DNA of 52,980 nt from Acidobacteriota bacterium (lineage in GTDB: Bacteria > Acidobacteriota > Thermoanaerobaculia > Multivoradales > JAHZIX01), in the NCBI GenBank assembly GCA_034211275.1, contig JAXHTF010000027.1:1-52980 (forward strand). Reading direction: 5' to 3'. Of this stretch, positions 1 through 8,582 are shown in pieces (the stretch's first letter is position 1; every line of letters begins with the position of its first letter). Made by a program: the position numbers and the translations under genes. The notes beneath the pieces were generated by a model, which did not search any database, was not told where the DNA came from, and saw nothing but the letters and a program-made list of their open reading frames with translations.

Positions 1-1
1 T

Positions 2-2479
2 GCGGGTCTGGTGGTGGAACCGGAAGGCAGCGTCTGGGTGCACAACGAGACCGGCGTGCCCCTGAGCTCCGGCCGGGACGACGGTGGTCCCACCAGCTGG
101 CAGGCGGCGATTCGCAACGGCAGCGACAGCTACCGCGAGTTCCTGCTCGAATTCGGCGACTTCCAGCACGCCTACGAGGAGGAGTGGGATCCCATCTGCC
201 CCACCGACGCGCTGGGGTTGGCGAGCCCGCAATACGCCATCAATCCGCCGGGCCGCAAGTCCGACGTGCCCCACTTCATCTATGAGAAGCCGGATCCTTG
301 CCCCATCTCCGGGGCCGCGCCGCCCTGTCCCGAGGCCGTCTCCGCGGACGATCCGGGCTTGACGGTGGTCAACTATCGCAACGAGCCGGTGGCCATGCGC
401 ATCCGCAACCCCGGCACCAACAGTCAGGCCGCCCACGGGATCGGTCTCGAAGAGCCGGGGGATCTCTCCTTCGCCTACGAGACGCGGACGGACCGCGAGG
501 ATCCGGACTACAACCTCTTCCCCGGCGTCCGCGCCGGCGTGCCCAGCGCCGGACCCTACCCGCCCCTGACTCGGGGGCTGGTCCAGGGTGACCCCTTCAC
601 TCCGCTGATGCGGGTGCAGGAGGGTGACAACGTCAAAATCCGTGTCTTGGTGGGTGCCCACGAGGAGGAGCACAACTTCACCATCCACGGTCTCAACTGG
701 CTGGCGGAGCCTTCGAATAGCAATTCCGGCTACCGCAACTCCCAGCACATGGGCATCTCCGAGTTCTTCGATCTCGAGGTCGGCCATATGCCGGGGCTCG
801 AAGCCGGGCGTTCCGTCGATCTGCTGTACAAACCCAGTGCCGCTGTGGAATGGCAGTGGACGGGTCTGTGGGGTCTGGTGCGCATCTATCGCGGCCGCGA
901 CACTACGGACACCCAAGACGATCGCCTCGAGGCGCTGCCCAACAACACCCTCGGTCAGGTCAACGTCGACGAAGGCGAGTACCAGACCTCGACCCGAGGC
1001 CAGACGGTACCGGGAACCTTCGACGGCGTCATGATCCCGGAGAAGGCAGGGGCCGGTCCCGCCGACCCCACCGCCATCGTGCCCATCGCGTGCCCCAACG
1101 GCGCGCCGCGGCAGATCTATGACATCACCGCCGTCGCTGCCACCGAGGTGCTCCCGGACCGGACCCTCTACTACAACTGGCGCGACACCACGGTGGTGCG
1201 CTGGGACGATCCCGACGCCGACGAGTATCCGCCGTCGAGCACGGTCAATCGCGGACCGCTGCACGACCCGACGGCGATGCTCTTCGTCGAGACCAGCGAC
1301 CTCGATTACTCCGGCACCCGCCCGGTCCTCAGACCGGACGCGCCGGTGGAGCCGTTGATCCTGCGCGCCAACGCGGGGGATTGCATCGAGGTCACCCTGC
1401 GCAACGACCTGCCTAGCTCCTACGGTCCGCTGCCCAGCCAATACCAGGATCTGGACGGCTGGAGCGGTATGCCGATGATCATCGAGCACTTCAACGCCAA
1501 CGATGTGAACCCCTCCTTGGACGTGGGTCTGCATCCTCAGCTGGTGTTCTTCGACGTCCGCCAGGGCGACGGCAGCAACGTCGGTCTCAACCCCGCTCAG
1601 TACCAGAAGCAGACGGTCTCTCCCGGTGAGAAGATCACCTACTACTGGTACGCCGGGCGCATCGACAACACCCCGCTGGGCGTGGTGGCCACTCCCATCG
1701 AGTTCGGTGCCATCGGCCTGAGCTCGTCGGACCCCATCAAGCACACCAACAAGGCGGCGGTGGGCGCGTTGATCGTCGAGCCCCAGGGCTCCAGCTGGCA
1801 GCTGGACGACACCGACAACTACAACGACGAGCCCCAGGATCGCCGGACTCGGGCTTCCGCCACCATCCACGCCGCCGACGGCACGTTCTTCCGGGAGTTC
1901 GCTTTGATCTTCCAGAACGACGTCAATCTGCGCTACGGCGCCGAGCGGACCGGCGTCCGCAACACCGAGCCGGTGATGAGCATGGCGGTCAACGAAGACG
2001 CCACGGAAACCGGCCAGAAGGCGTTCAACTACCGCACCGAGCCGATCTGGTTCCGTCGCGGCTACAAGCCGGAGAGTGCGCCCACGAGGACCCGCGAGGT
2101 GACCAACTTCGACCAGGTCTTCACCAACGCGTTCATCGGCAACCAGGACCCGGTGACCCCGGTGTTCACCGCTGACGCGGGAACGCCGACCCGGTTCCGG
2201 GTGGTCCATCCCGGCGGTCACACCCAGGCCCACGTGTTCAACATTCACGGCCACGTCTGGGAGCAGACCCCCTACGTCAAGGACTCGGAGCTCATCGGCA
2301 CCAACCCCACCTCCCCGTGGGTCGGCGCCCGCTACGGCCACGGCCCGTCGAATCACTTCGACGCAGTTCTCAAGGACGGCGCCGGCGGTCCCAACCTGGT
2401 CACCGGTGACTACCACTACGGTGACTATGTGCCCTGGTACCTGGTCAACGGTATGTGGGGCATCTTCCGGGTCGACTAA
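2..2479 (+). CDS. Multicopper-oxidase-like cupredoxin protein, 5' end missing
   Basis: The frame is open from the window edge, so the start and any signal peptide lie upstream; 825 residues are visible. Cupredoxin-type signatures are HNFTIHG near residue 224, GDCIEVTLRN, PGEKITYYWYAG, and a C-terminal HTQAHVFNIHGH near residue 740. The protein is internally duplicated: residues about 3-300 (VVEPEGSVW, NYRNEPVAMR, HNFTIHGLNW, GLWGLVRIY) match residues about 586-825 (IVEPQGSSW, NYRTEPIWFR, HVFNIHGHVW, GMWGIFRV). No HCH-type type-1 copper cysteine motif is visible, so a complete electron-transfer site is not shown in this part. Large multicopper oxidases of this layout include MnxG-like Mn(II) oxidases, but the substrate cannot be read from sequence. 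Two SCO copper chaperones and a cytochrome c lie downstream, which supports an extracytoplasmic copper enzyme. Confidence 0.75.
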   Translation, partial: AGLVVEPEGSVWVHNETGVPLSSGRDDGGPTSWQAAIRNGSDSYREFLLEFGDFQHAYEEEWDPICPTDALGLASPQYAINPPGRKSDVPHFIYEKPDPCPISGAAPPCPEAVSADDPGLTVVNYRNEPVAMRIRNPGTNSQAAHGIGLEEPGDLSFAYETRTDREDPDYNLFPGVRAGVPSAGPYPPLTRGLVQGDPFTPLMRVQEGDNVKIRVLVGAHEEEHNFTIHGLNWLAEPSNSNSGYRNSQHMGISEFFDLEVGHMPGLEAGRSVDLLYKPSAAVEWQWTGLWGLVRIYRGRDTTDTQDDRLEALPNNTLGQVNVDEGEYQTSTRGQTVPGTFDGVMIPEKAGAGPADPTAIVPIACPNGAPRQIYDITAVAATEVLPDRTLYYNWRDTTVVRWDDPDADEYPPSSTVNRGPLHDPTAMLFVETSDLDYSGTRPVLRPDAPVEPLILRANAGDCIEVTLRNDLPSSYGPLPSQYQDLDGWSGMPMIIEHFNANDVNPSLDVGLHPQLVFFDVRQGDGSNVGLNPAQYQKQTVSPGEKITYYWYAGRIDNTPLGVVATPIEFGAIGLSSSDPIKHTNKAAVGALIVEPQGSSWQLDDTDNYNDEPQDRRTRASATIHAADGTFFREFALIFQNDVNLRYGAERTGVRNTEPVMSMAVNEDATETGQKAFNYRTEPIWFRRGYKPESAPTRTREVTNFDQVFTNAFIGNQDPVTPVFTADAGTPTRFRVVHPGGHTQAHVFNIHGHVWEQTPYVKDSELIGTNPTSPWVGARYGHGPSNHFDAVLKDGAGGPNLVTGDYHYGDYVPWYLVNGMWGIFRVD

Positions 2480-2487
2480 GACCGGCG

Positions 2488-2521
2488 AACACCCGGGGCG
2501 GCACGCTCCGCCCCGGGTGTT
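2488..2521 (+). terminator. Strong GC hairpin after the oxidase gene
   Basis: A perfect 14-bp inverted repeat (2488-2501 with 2508-2521) encloses a 6-base loop, nine bases after the oxidase stop codon. The following stretch (2522-2560) is T-rich but has no uninterrupted T run. It may be a terminator, a partial terminator that lowers expression of the downstream genes, or an mRNA-stabilising 3' end. Confidence 0.6.
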
Positions 2522-2571
2522 CCGTTGGTTGTCTCTTCGTTCTCTTGTTTTGCCTTAGAAAAGGAACCGTG

Positions 2572-4602
2572 ATGAACCATTCCCTGGCTCTACGATTCTC
2601 GCGCAGCTTCGCAGTTTTGCTCCTGGCCCTAGCCCTCGCCACCGCCTGGATCCTGGCAGCGATGCCCGCGGCGGCGTCCGTGCCGGCGGCGGACGAGGCC
2701 GCCCAGCCTCCGGCGGAGAAGGAAGCACAGCCTCCGGCGGAGAAAGAAGGCGTCCAGATTCAATTCCAGATGGAGCGCCTGGAAGCCGGCAGCGGACCGC
2801 TGCAGGAAGGCGATCAGGTGCGGGTGCGCTTCCACATCACCGATACCGCTTCCGAAGCTCCCCTCTCCGGTCTCTACCCCGCCGCCTGGATGGACCGGGT
2901 GCCCACCTCCGTAAGCTACGAGCAGGAGAGCTGCGACCAGAAGGTCAGCGCCTTCTTGAGCGGCACCCTCTTCTCCCAGCCGGAGCTCAACCTCAACGTC
3001 TACTACGTCCTGGCTCTCAACGACGACGCCACCATCACCATCGTCGATCCCCTCTTCGGCTTCGGCACCACCAAGCTCCTGGCATTGGTGGAGTTGGAAG
3101 CCCGGGGCGAAGACTGGGTGATGCAGCCCCGCGGCCGCTACCTCTACGTCTCCATGCCCACGGCGGGCAAGATCGCTGTGGTGGACACCGAGGTCTGGAA
3201 GGTCGCCGCCACCCTCGACCCCGGCTTCGCCCCCACCCGTCTGGCCCTCACCGAGGACGGCGGGCAGCTGTGGGCGACCGACGACGGCCAGGGGGAGTCT
3301 TCCGGCATCGCCGTCTTCGACACCCAGAGCCGCGAGCTTCAGGCGCGCATCGCCACCGGTGCCGGGCCCCATGATCTGGTGCTCGATCCGCGGGAGCAAT
3401 ACGCCTACGTCAGCAACCGCGCCGCCGGCACGGTTTCGGTCATCGACGCCCGCGCCCTGGCCAAGGTCGCCGACGTCGCCACCGGCCCGAGCCCCAGCTA
3501 CCTCGCCTACTCCACCGCCGGCGATGCCGCCTACGTGGTCGATCCCCGGACCGGCATCGTCTCCGTCATCGCCCCCGGTCAGGGAGTGGTGAGCCGTATG
3601 GAGGGCCGGCCGGGGCTGGGGCATCTGAGCTTCGCCCCCGGCGGACGCTACGGTTTTCTGGTCAACCCCCTCACCGACCAGCTGCACATCCTCGACGCCG
3701 CCCGCCAGCGCATCATTCAGACCGGCACCATGGAGGAGGGACCCCACCAGGTCAACTTCACCGACGAGCTCGCCTACATCCGACACCTGGACAACGAGCT
3801 CATCCTGATGGTGCCCCTGGACGAGATCGGCCGCGAGGGAGCCCCCATCTCGGTGGTGGACTTCCCCGGTGGTCAGCGGCCGCCGGGCCTCGGCGCGGCG
3901 CTCCTGCCGGCACCGTCCATCGTGCAGGCTCCGGGAGCCCCGGCGGTGCTGGTGGCCAACCCGACGGACAAGATCATCTACTTCTACAAGGAGGGGATGG
4001 CGGCCCCCATGGGCAGCTTCCAAAACTACAACCGCCAGCCCCTGGCGGTGCGGGTGGTGGATCGCAGTCTGCGAGAGCAGGCTCCCGGCAGCTACGAGAC
4101 GACGGTGCAGCTGCGCCGGCCGGGCACCTACGATGTCGCCTTCTTCCTCGACGCCCCGAAGCTGGTGCATTGCTTCCAGCTGACCGTGGCTCCGGATCCC
4201 AACCGCGAGCGGGAACGGCAGGCGGCGATGCCGAAGGTGCGGCTGGAATCCCTGCTCGACAACCGGCAAATCGCCGTCGGCGAGCCCGTGGATCTGCGTT
4301 TCCGCCTCACCAGCCGGGCCGACGGCTCGTTGATCGAAGGGGTGGATGATTTGCACACCCTGACCTTCCTGGGCCCCGGCCTGTGGCAGAAACGCCAGAC
4401 CGTGGAGCACCAGGGCGCAGGAATCTACGGATTCTCCTTCACCCCGCCCCGCCCCGGCCTGTACTACGTGTTTCTCGGCTCGGCCTCCTTGGGGATTTCG
4501 TTGAAAGAGTCCCGATACATCCTGCTGGAAGCTCGGGAGAGCTCGCCGTCCTCGGACCGCGCCGGCACTTCCGCCGAAGCCCAAACCGCCAGCTTGCCCT
4601 AA
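2572..4602 (+). CDS. Secreted YVTN beta-propeller repeat protein
   Basis: 676 residues. I chose ATG 2572 (preceded by AAAAGGAA) because it gives a clean signal peptide (residues about 12-35, hydrophobic, ending near AAA-S). The open frame extends further upstream but that part overlaps the oxidase gene. Residues about 40-60 hold a short tandem repeat (QPPAEKEA twice; DNA copies at 2704 and 2728, 24-bp period). Residues about 184-420 are beta-propeller blades of the YVTN/YncE or cytochrome-d1-like type, with recurrent motifs such as GRYLYVS, KIAVVD, QYAYVSN and TVSVIDA. Two C-terminal beta-sandwich regions follow (about 480-560 and 580-655). Such propellers often accompany periplasmic redox or metal enzymes; the exact role is unknown. 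It is 17 bases ahead of the first SCO gene, so co-transcription is likely. Confidence 0.8.
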   Translation: MNHSLALRFSRSFAVLLLALALATAWILAAMPAAASVPAADEAAQPPAEKEAQPPAEKEGVQIQFQMERLEAGSGPLQEGDQVRVRFHITDTASEAPLSGLYPAAWMDRVPTSVSYEQESCDQKVSAFLSGTLFSQPELNLNVYYVLALNDDATITIVDPLFGFGTTKLLALVELEARGEDWVMQPRGRYLYVSMPTAGKIAVVDTEVWKVAATLDPGFAPTRLALTEDGGQLWATDDGQGESSGIAVFDTQSRELQARIATGAGPHDLVLDPREQYAYVSNRAAGTVSVIDARALAKVADVATGPSPSYLAYSTAGDAAYVVDPRTGIVSVIAPGQGVVSRMEGRPGLGHLSFAPGGRYGFLVNPLTDQLHILDAARQRIIQTGTMEEGPHQVNFTDELAYIRHLDNELILMVPLDEIGREGAPISVVDFPGGQRPPGLGAALLPAPSIVQAPGAPAVLVANPTDKIIYFYKEGMAAPMGSFQNYNRQPLAVRVVDRSLREQAPGSYETTVQLRRPGTYDVAFFLDAPKLVHCFQLTVAPDPNRERERQAAMPKVRLESLLDNRQIAVGEPVDLRFRLTSRADGSLIEGVDDLHTLTFLGPGLWQKRQTVEHQGAGIYGFSFTPPRPGLYYVFLGSASLGISLKESRYILLEARESSPSSDRAGTSAEAQTASLP

Positions 4603-4619
4603 CTCGAAGGAGATCGACG

Positions 4620-5336
4620 ATGCCTATCCAACTTCTCCGCAGCCGGTCCGCAACTCGCGGTCCGCTCTCCCTCCTCGCCGCCTTGACCCTCGCCAGCGCC
4701 CTGATGCTCTGGACGGCGCCCGGCGCTCGAGCCGAGGAACCAAACTGCCACGACACCGCCGCGGAGCCCTCCGCTCACAGTGACCACGCCGGGCACGCGG
4801 AGCATCGATCCGCGGATGCGGAACGCGCCTCCGGCCTCGACCTGCCCAACGTCGAGCTGGTGGACCAGGACGGCCACGCCGTCCACCTCTACCAGGACCT
4901 GATCGAGGATCGGGTGGTGGCGATGAATTTCATCTTCACTACCTGCACCACCATCTGCCCGCCCATGGGCGCGAGCTTCGGCAAGCTCCAGCGGGAGCTC
5001 GGCGAGCTCCTGGGGGATCCGGTAAAGCTGGTCTCGGTGTCCATCGATCCCACCACCGACACGCCGCCACGGCTCAAGAGCTGGGGCGCGAAATTCGGTG
5101 CTGGGGACTCCTGGAGCCTGCTCACCGGCTCGAAGCAGGACGTGGATCAAGTGCTCCGCGCCCTCGAGGTCTTCACCCCGACCCCGGAAGACCATGGCCC
5201 CATCGTGTTGCTGGGTAACGACCGCACCGATCAATGGGTGCGGGTCAACGGCCTGACCCCACCGTCCAAGCTCGCCGCCATGCTCGAAGAATTGGCCACC
5301 GACCACCGCCCCACCGCTGGAAAGGAATCGCGATGA
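4620..5336 (+). CDS. SCO1/SenC-family copper chaperone, first copy
   Basis: 238 residues from ATG 4620, with GAAGGAG seven bases upstream. A signal peptide or N-terminal anchor (residues about 14-40) is followed by a His-rich stretch (NCHDTAAEPSAHSDHAGHAEH, here split as NCHD..HSDHAGHAEH) and a thioredoxin-fold SCO domain. The Cu ligands are visible as C109-T-T-I-C113-P and H192 (EDHGPIVLLGN), with the family motif SIDPTTDTP between them. SCO proteins insert copper into CuA centres of cytochrome oxidases or act as thiol reductases outside the membrane. The His-rich leader after the signal is an added possible metal-binding segment. The stop overlaps the next start (ATGA), so the two SCO genes are translationally coupled. 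Confidence 0.93.
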   Translation: MPIQLLRSRSATRGPLSLLAALTLASALMLWTAPGARAEEPNCHDTAAEPSAHSDHAGHAEHRSADAERASGLDLPNVELVDQDGHAVHLYQDLIEDRVVAMNFIFTTCTTICPPMGASFGKLQRELGELLGDPVKLVSVSIDPTTDTPPRLKSWGAKFGAGDSWSLLTGSKQDVDQVLRALEVFTPTPEDHGPIVLLGNDRTDQWVRVNGLTPPSKLAAMLEELATDHRPTAGKESR

Positions 5337-5947
5337 TCCGCTTCCCTGGAACCCCCTCGAAGCTCTCTCTCCTCGCCGTCGCGGGGATCCTCCTGGCCGC
5401 GCTCTCAGTGCAGATCCCGGCCCAGGCCGCTCCCGATGCCCGCGTCGACTCGAAAGCCCGCGGCGCCGCCGACTACTTCACCGACGTCGAGCTGGTGGAT
5501 CAGCACGGCGAGAGCCACCGCCTGTACAGCGACCTGATGCAGGGCAAGGTGGTGGTGATCAACGCCATGTTCACCTCCTGCGCCAGCAGCTGCCCCGCCA
5601 TGGCCGCGCGGTTGTCCAAGATGCAGCGTTTCCTCGGCGATCGGCTGGGGGACGATGTCCACATCCTCTCCATCTCCGTCGATCCGGAGCGCGACACCCC
5701 CGAGCGCCTGCTGACCTTCGCCGACTCCTTCGGTGCCAAGCCGGGCTGGTATCTGCTCAGCGGCAAACCCGACAACGTCAACCTGGCGCTGACCAAGTTG
5801 GGCCAGTACGTGGACGAGCCGGAAACCCACAAATCCATCATGATCATGGGCAACGAGTCCACCGGATTGTGGAAGAAGGCCATGGGGTTGGCTCCCGCGG
5901 AGGAGCTCATCGCGGTGCTGGAGAGCGTGCTGGAAGACCGGGAATGA
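5333..5947 (+). CDS. SCO1/SenC-family copper chaperone, second copy
   Basis: 204 residues; ATG 5333 overlaps the stop of the preceding SCO gene by four bases, and GGAAT lies just upstream. Signal peptide about residues 10-32, ending AQAA. SCO signatures are C83-A-S-S-C87-P, SVDPERDTPERL and H166 (ETHKSIMIMGN). The two SCO proteins are clearly divergent paralogues (the CxxxC spacers differ: TTI versus ASS), and the second lacks the His-rich segment, so they may do different steps, one as metallochaperone and one as thiol reductase. That division of labour is inference. Confidence 0.93.
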   Translation: MIRFPGTPSKLSLLAVAGILLAALSVQIPAQAAPDARVDSKARGAADYFTDVELVDQHGESHRLYSDLMQGKVVVINAMFTSCASSCPAMAARLSKMQRFLGDRLGDDVHILSISVDPERDTPERLLTFADSFGAKPGWYLLSGKPDNVNLALTKLGQYVDEPETHKSIMIMGNESTGLWKKAMGLAPAEELIAVLESVLEDRE

Positions 5948-7605
5948 TGCCTGCCCTCGGCCGCGGATCCGGTTGGTCGTTCGTCTCTCTGGCGGCCGGG
6001 CTCTTGCTTCTGGGCCTCGCGGGAGCACCGTCTCTCCTGGCCGAGACCGGAGCCCGCGCCGAGGGTGATGCCGAACGGGGGCGCTCCATCTACCACCAGG
6101 GCGTCACCGCCGAGGGCGGCACCATCGACGCCGCCTTCGGGGACCAGGGCTTCGTGGTGGAAGCCTCGGTGCTGCCCTGTGCCAGCTGCCACGGCCGGGA
6201 CGGTAAGGGCAAGCCGGAGGGCGGCGTCAGCCCCTCGAACCTGACCTGGCATTCCCTCACCCACCCCCGCGGCGCCCGCGGCGGAGCGGGCACCAACCGG
6301 GGCGGCCGCAGCCATCCGCCCTACGACGAGCGGTCGGTGGTCAAGGCCATCACCATGGGCCTCGACCCGGCGGGCAACGAGCTCGACTCCACCATGCCCC
6401 GATACCGGCTGTCCCACCAGGACGCCGCCGACCTGGTGGCCTATCTGCGGCAGCTGGAGCACGAGAAGGACCCGGGGATCTCCGACGACACCCTGGTGAT
6501 CTCCACCCTCCGCGCCCACGGCAGCTCCCAGGGCACCGCCGTCGAGGATGCCCTCCGGGCCTTCTTCGACGAGGTCAACGACCGCGGCGGCGTCTACGGC
6601 CGCAAGGTCCGCTTCCGCCCCCTCGACCTCCCCATCACCCCCGGAGCCCAGGCCCTCGCCGACGACCTGGGCTCCCAGCTGGAGGCGGATCCTCCCTTCG
6701 CGCTGGTGGCGGCGGATATGACCCGGCGGGAAGCCCCTCTCGCGCGGCTCTTCAGCACCCGCCAGCTGCCGGTGGTGGGCCCCTTCGCCGTGCAGCCCCA
6801 GCTCGAGATGCCCCCCAATCCTTATGTTTTCTATCTCCTCGGCGGAGTCCAGGAACAGGTCGCCTCCCTCCTCGACTTCGCGCGGCAAGAGCTCGCCGCC
6901 GGCCAGGGCGGAGAGACCCCCGGCCGCCTGCTCATCGTCCAGCCAGCCTCCGCCGGCCTCGGCGATCCCGACACCGAGCTCTGGGCCGAGGCCGCCGTCG
7001 AAGCCGCCCAAGGCGGCCCATGGAGCGAGGTCGCCCGGCCCACCCCTGAGGAGCTCTTCTCCGACCTCTCAGCGTCCTCCAGCCAGGCTCAATCGAGCCA
7101 GATCCAAGACACCGTCCTCCTTCTCGGCGGCGGCTCCGCCCTCTCCCAGTTCCTGGCCCGCGCCGACCACAGCAGCTGGTACCCCAAGGTCCTGATCCCC
7201 GGCGTCTTCGCCGGTTCCAACATCCTCTCCGCTCCCCCCAGCTTCGACGGTCACCTCTACCTAGCCTTCCCTGTCCTCCCCTCCGACGCCCGCCCCGACA
7301 AGCTGCAAGAAGTGTGGCAACTCGCCGACCGCCACGACCTCCCCAAGCAACACCTAGCCGCCCAACTCTCCGCCCTCGCCGCCGCCCAAGTCCTCATCGA
7401 AGGCCTCCACCGCGCCGGCCGCGAGCTCTCCCGGGAACGCCTGATCCAATCCCTAGAAGGCCTCTACAAACACCCCACCGGCCTCCTCCCCCCCGTCACC
7501 TTCACCCCCAACCGCCGCCTAGGCGCCCCCGGCGCCCACATCGTGCGGGCGAACCTGCAGACCCGGAACTTCGAGCCTTTGGGTGAGCGGGTGGTGCCGC
7601 GGTGA
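5944..7605 (+). CDS. Cytochrome c fused to periplasmic substrate-binding protein
   Basis: 553 residues; starts ATG 5944 (or the adjacent ATG 5947), overlapping the SCO stop. Signal peptide about residues 10-35. Residues about 40-170 are a class I cytochrome c: haem motif C79-A-S-C-H83 and probable axial ligand M151 in the TMPRYRLS segment, followed by a typical C-terminal helix (DLVAYLRQLE). From about residue 182 to the end the protein looks like a type 1 periplasmic binding fold of the branched-chain amino acid (Peripla_BP_6) kind: AHGSSQGTAVEDALRAFFDE and VNDRGGVYGRKV are its usual opening. Fusions of this kind are known in databases as cytochrome c/ABC transporter substrate-binding proteins; no permease or ATPase genes are nearby, so a sensing or electron-carrier role is more likely than transport. 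Confidence 0.9.
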   Translation: MMPALGRGSGWSFVSLAAGLLLLGLAGAPSLLAETGARAEGDAERGRSIYHQGVTAEGGTIDAAFGDQGFVVEASVLPCASCHGRDGKGKPEGGVSPSNLTWHSLTHPRGARGGAGTNRGGRSHPPYDERSVVKAITMGLDPAGNELDSTMPRYRLSHQDAADLVAYLRQLEHEKDPGISDDTLVISTLRAHGSSQGTAVEDALRAFFDEVNDRGGVYGRKVRFRPLDLPITPGAQALADDLGSQLEADPPFALVAADMTRREAPLARLFSTRQLPVVGPFAVQPQLEMPPNPYVFYLLGGVQEQVASLLDFARQELAAGQGGETPGRLLIVQPASAGLGDPDTELWAEAAVEAAQGGPWSEVARPTPEELFSDLSASSSQAQSSQIQDTVLLLGGGSALSQFLARADHSSWYPKVLIPGVFAGSNILSAPPSFDGHLYLAFPVLPSDARPDKLQEVWQLADRHDLPKQHLAAQLSALAAAQVLIEGLHRAGRELSRERLIQSLEGLYKHPTGLLPPVTFTPNRRLGAPGAHIVRANLQTRNFEPLGERVVPR

Positions 7606-8018
7606 GGGTGGGGCTGGCCTGAAGAAAGGCCTTGGCTGAGGCTGCGACGTTGGCTGTCTGACAGCGTCTAACGAACATTTGCCCTTCTTTCCGCGCGAAG
7701 GAGAGCCCTATCGATTAGGGATTCTCTGTCTCCAAATTGGACGCAGCGGGAACAGAACTCTAGCTACGACTCTTGGATAGCCTCTATGACACGCCGTGTC
7801 GTAAAAGAACAAATCAAGCGATCGGCGTTGCTGTGGCCTGACGATGGGCTGCGTTTTACGGGTGACGGTTGTCCCAAAACCGGTGCATAGCGAAGTAAGA
7901 GAGCGTCCTCACGGAGAAGCAAAACTGAATACCACTTCCATAGTATTAAACAATCAGAATGCCGCGGACGTTGCACAAACCAACACTTCTTCACCACCCC
8001 TAACTGAGAGGATCAACA
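7606..8018. other. 413-bp intergenic stretch, no gene seen
   Basis: Clearly lower in G+C than the operon before it. I see no convincing coding frame, RNA gene or canonical promoter. A short GGCCT...AGGCC inverted repeat sits at about 7617-7634 and could mark the end of the copper operon, but it lacks a T run. Confidence 0.5.
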
Positions 8019-8408
8019 ATGCGGACAGATGTCAGATTGATTCTTATCCTCTTACTCGCTCCTGCCTTGAGCGCTCTGGGCTGCTTCAGTATTGCTCCTC
8101 CGAGCGCTTGCTGTGGTGTGGTCACCGGGAACCCTCTCCACTGTCCATCAGTGATTCCATTCGACAGCATCCAATTGCCGGAAAGAAATCCAACGAAGCT
8201 AACCTGCCTAAGTGACGACACCGGTGCTATTTGCTGCGGCCCGGTAGTTCCCGGTTGTCATGCCTGCAACTGCTCCTGTTGGGGTGGCAGATGGTGCGAC
8301 AAGCTTCGCGATGAATGCGACAAATCAGGGGCGAGCGGATCCTTCTGGTCGGATGACACCGGTCTCCTGGGCGCATGCGAACCCTTAACGCCGGCTCTTC
8401 CTTCATAA
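8019..8408 (+). CDS. Small Cys-rich exported protein
   Basis: 129 residues from ATG 8019, with AGAGGA seven bases upstream. An N-terminal hydrophobic segment (residues about 6-20) ends SALGC, close to but not a perfect lipobox, so it may be a lipoprotein or simply secreted. The rest has about 14 cysteines, several paired (ACCG, ICCG, CNCSC), as in disulfide-rich surface proteins. I do not recognise a family. It stands alone in a lower-GC patch; codon use is less GC3-biased than that of the flanking operons, which may mean recent acquisition. Confidence 0.65.
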   Translation: MRTDVRLILILLLAPALSALGCFSIAPPSACCGVVTGNPLHCPSVIPFDSIQLPERNPTKLTCLSDDTGAICCGPVVPGCHACNCSCWGGRWCDKLRDECDKSGASGSFWSDDTGLLGACEPLTPALPS

Positions 8409-8582
8409 GGTAGTGACACCGCCCTGGAAGTGAAGCTCCAGAGTACCAGCGGCTGAGTCATCCCTGAGCCGGGTGTACGATGCGCTCGACCGAGATGGAA
8501 TTGCTTTCGGGTGCATAACGAAACACCAAGGGCCCTCACCCCGACGATTCCTCACAACCAACCCACCAAGGAGCTGAAGTAG

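Noticed and set aside
2629-4584. 651-codon minus-strand open frame opposite the beta-propeller gene
   Set aside because: No motif, and it directly faces a gene with a signal peptide and propeller repeats.
7844-8215. 123-codon plus-strand frame overlapping the Cys-rich gene
   Set aside because: No ribosome-binding site or motif; the overlapping frame at 8019 has both a good site and a signal sequence.
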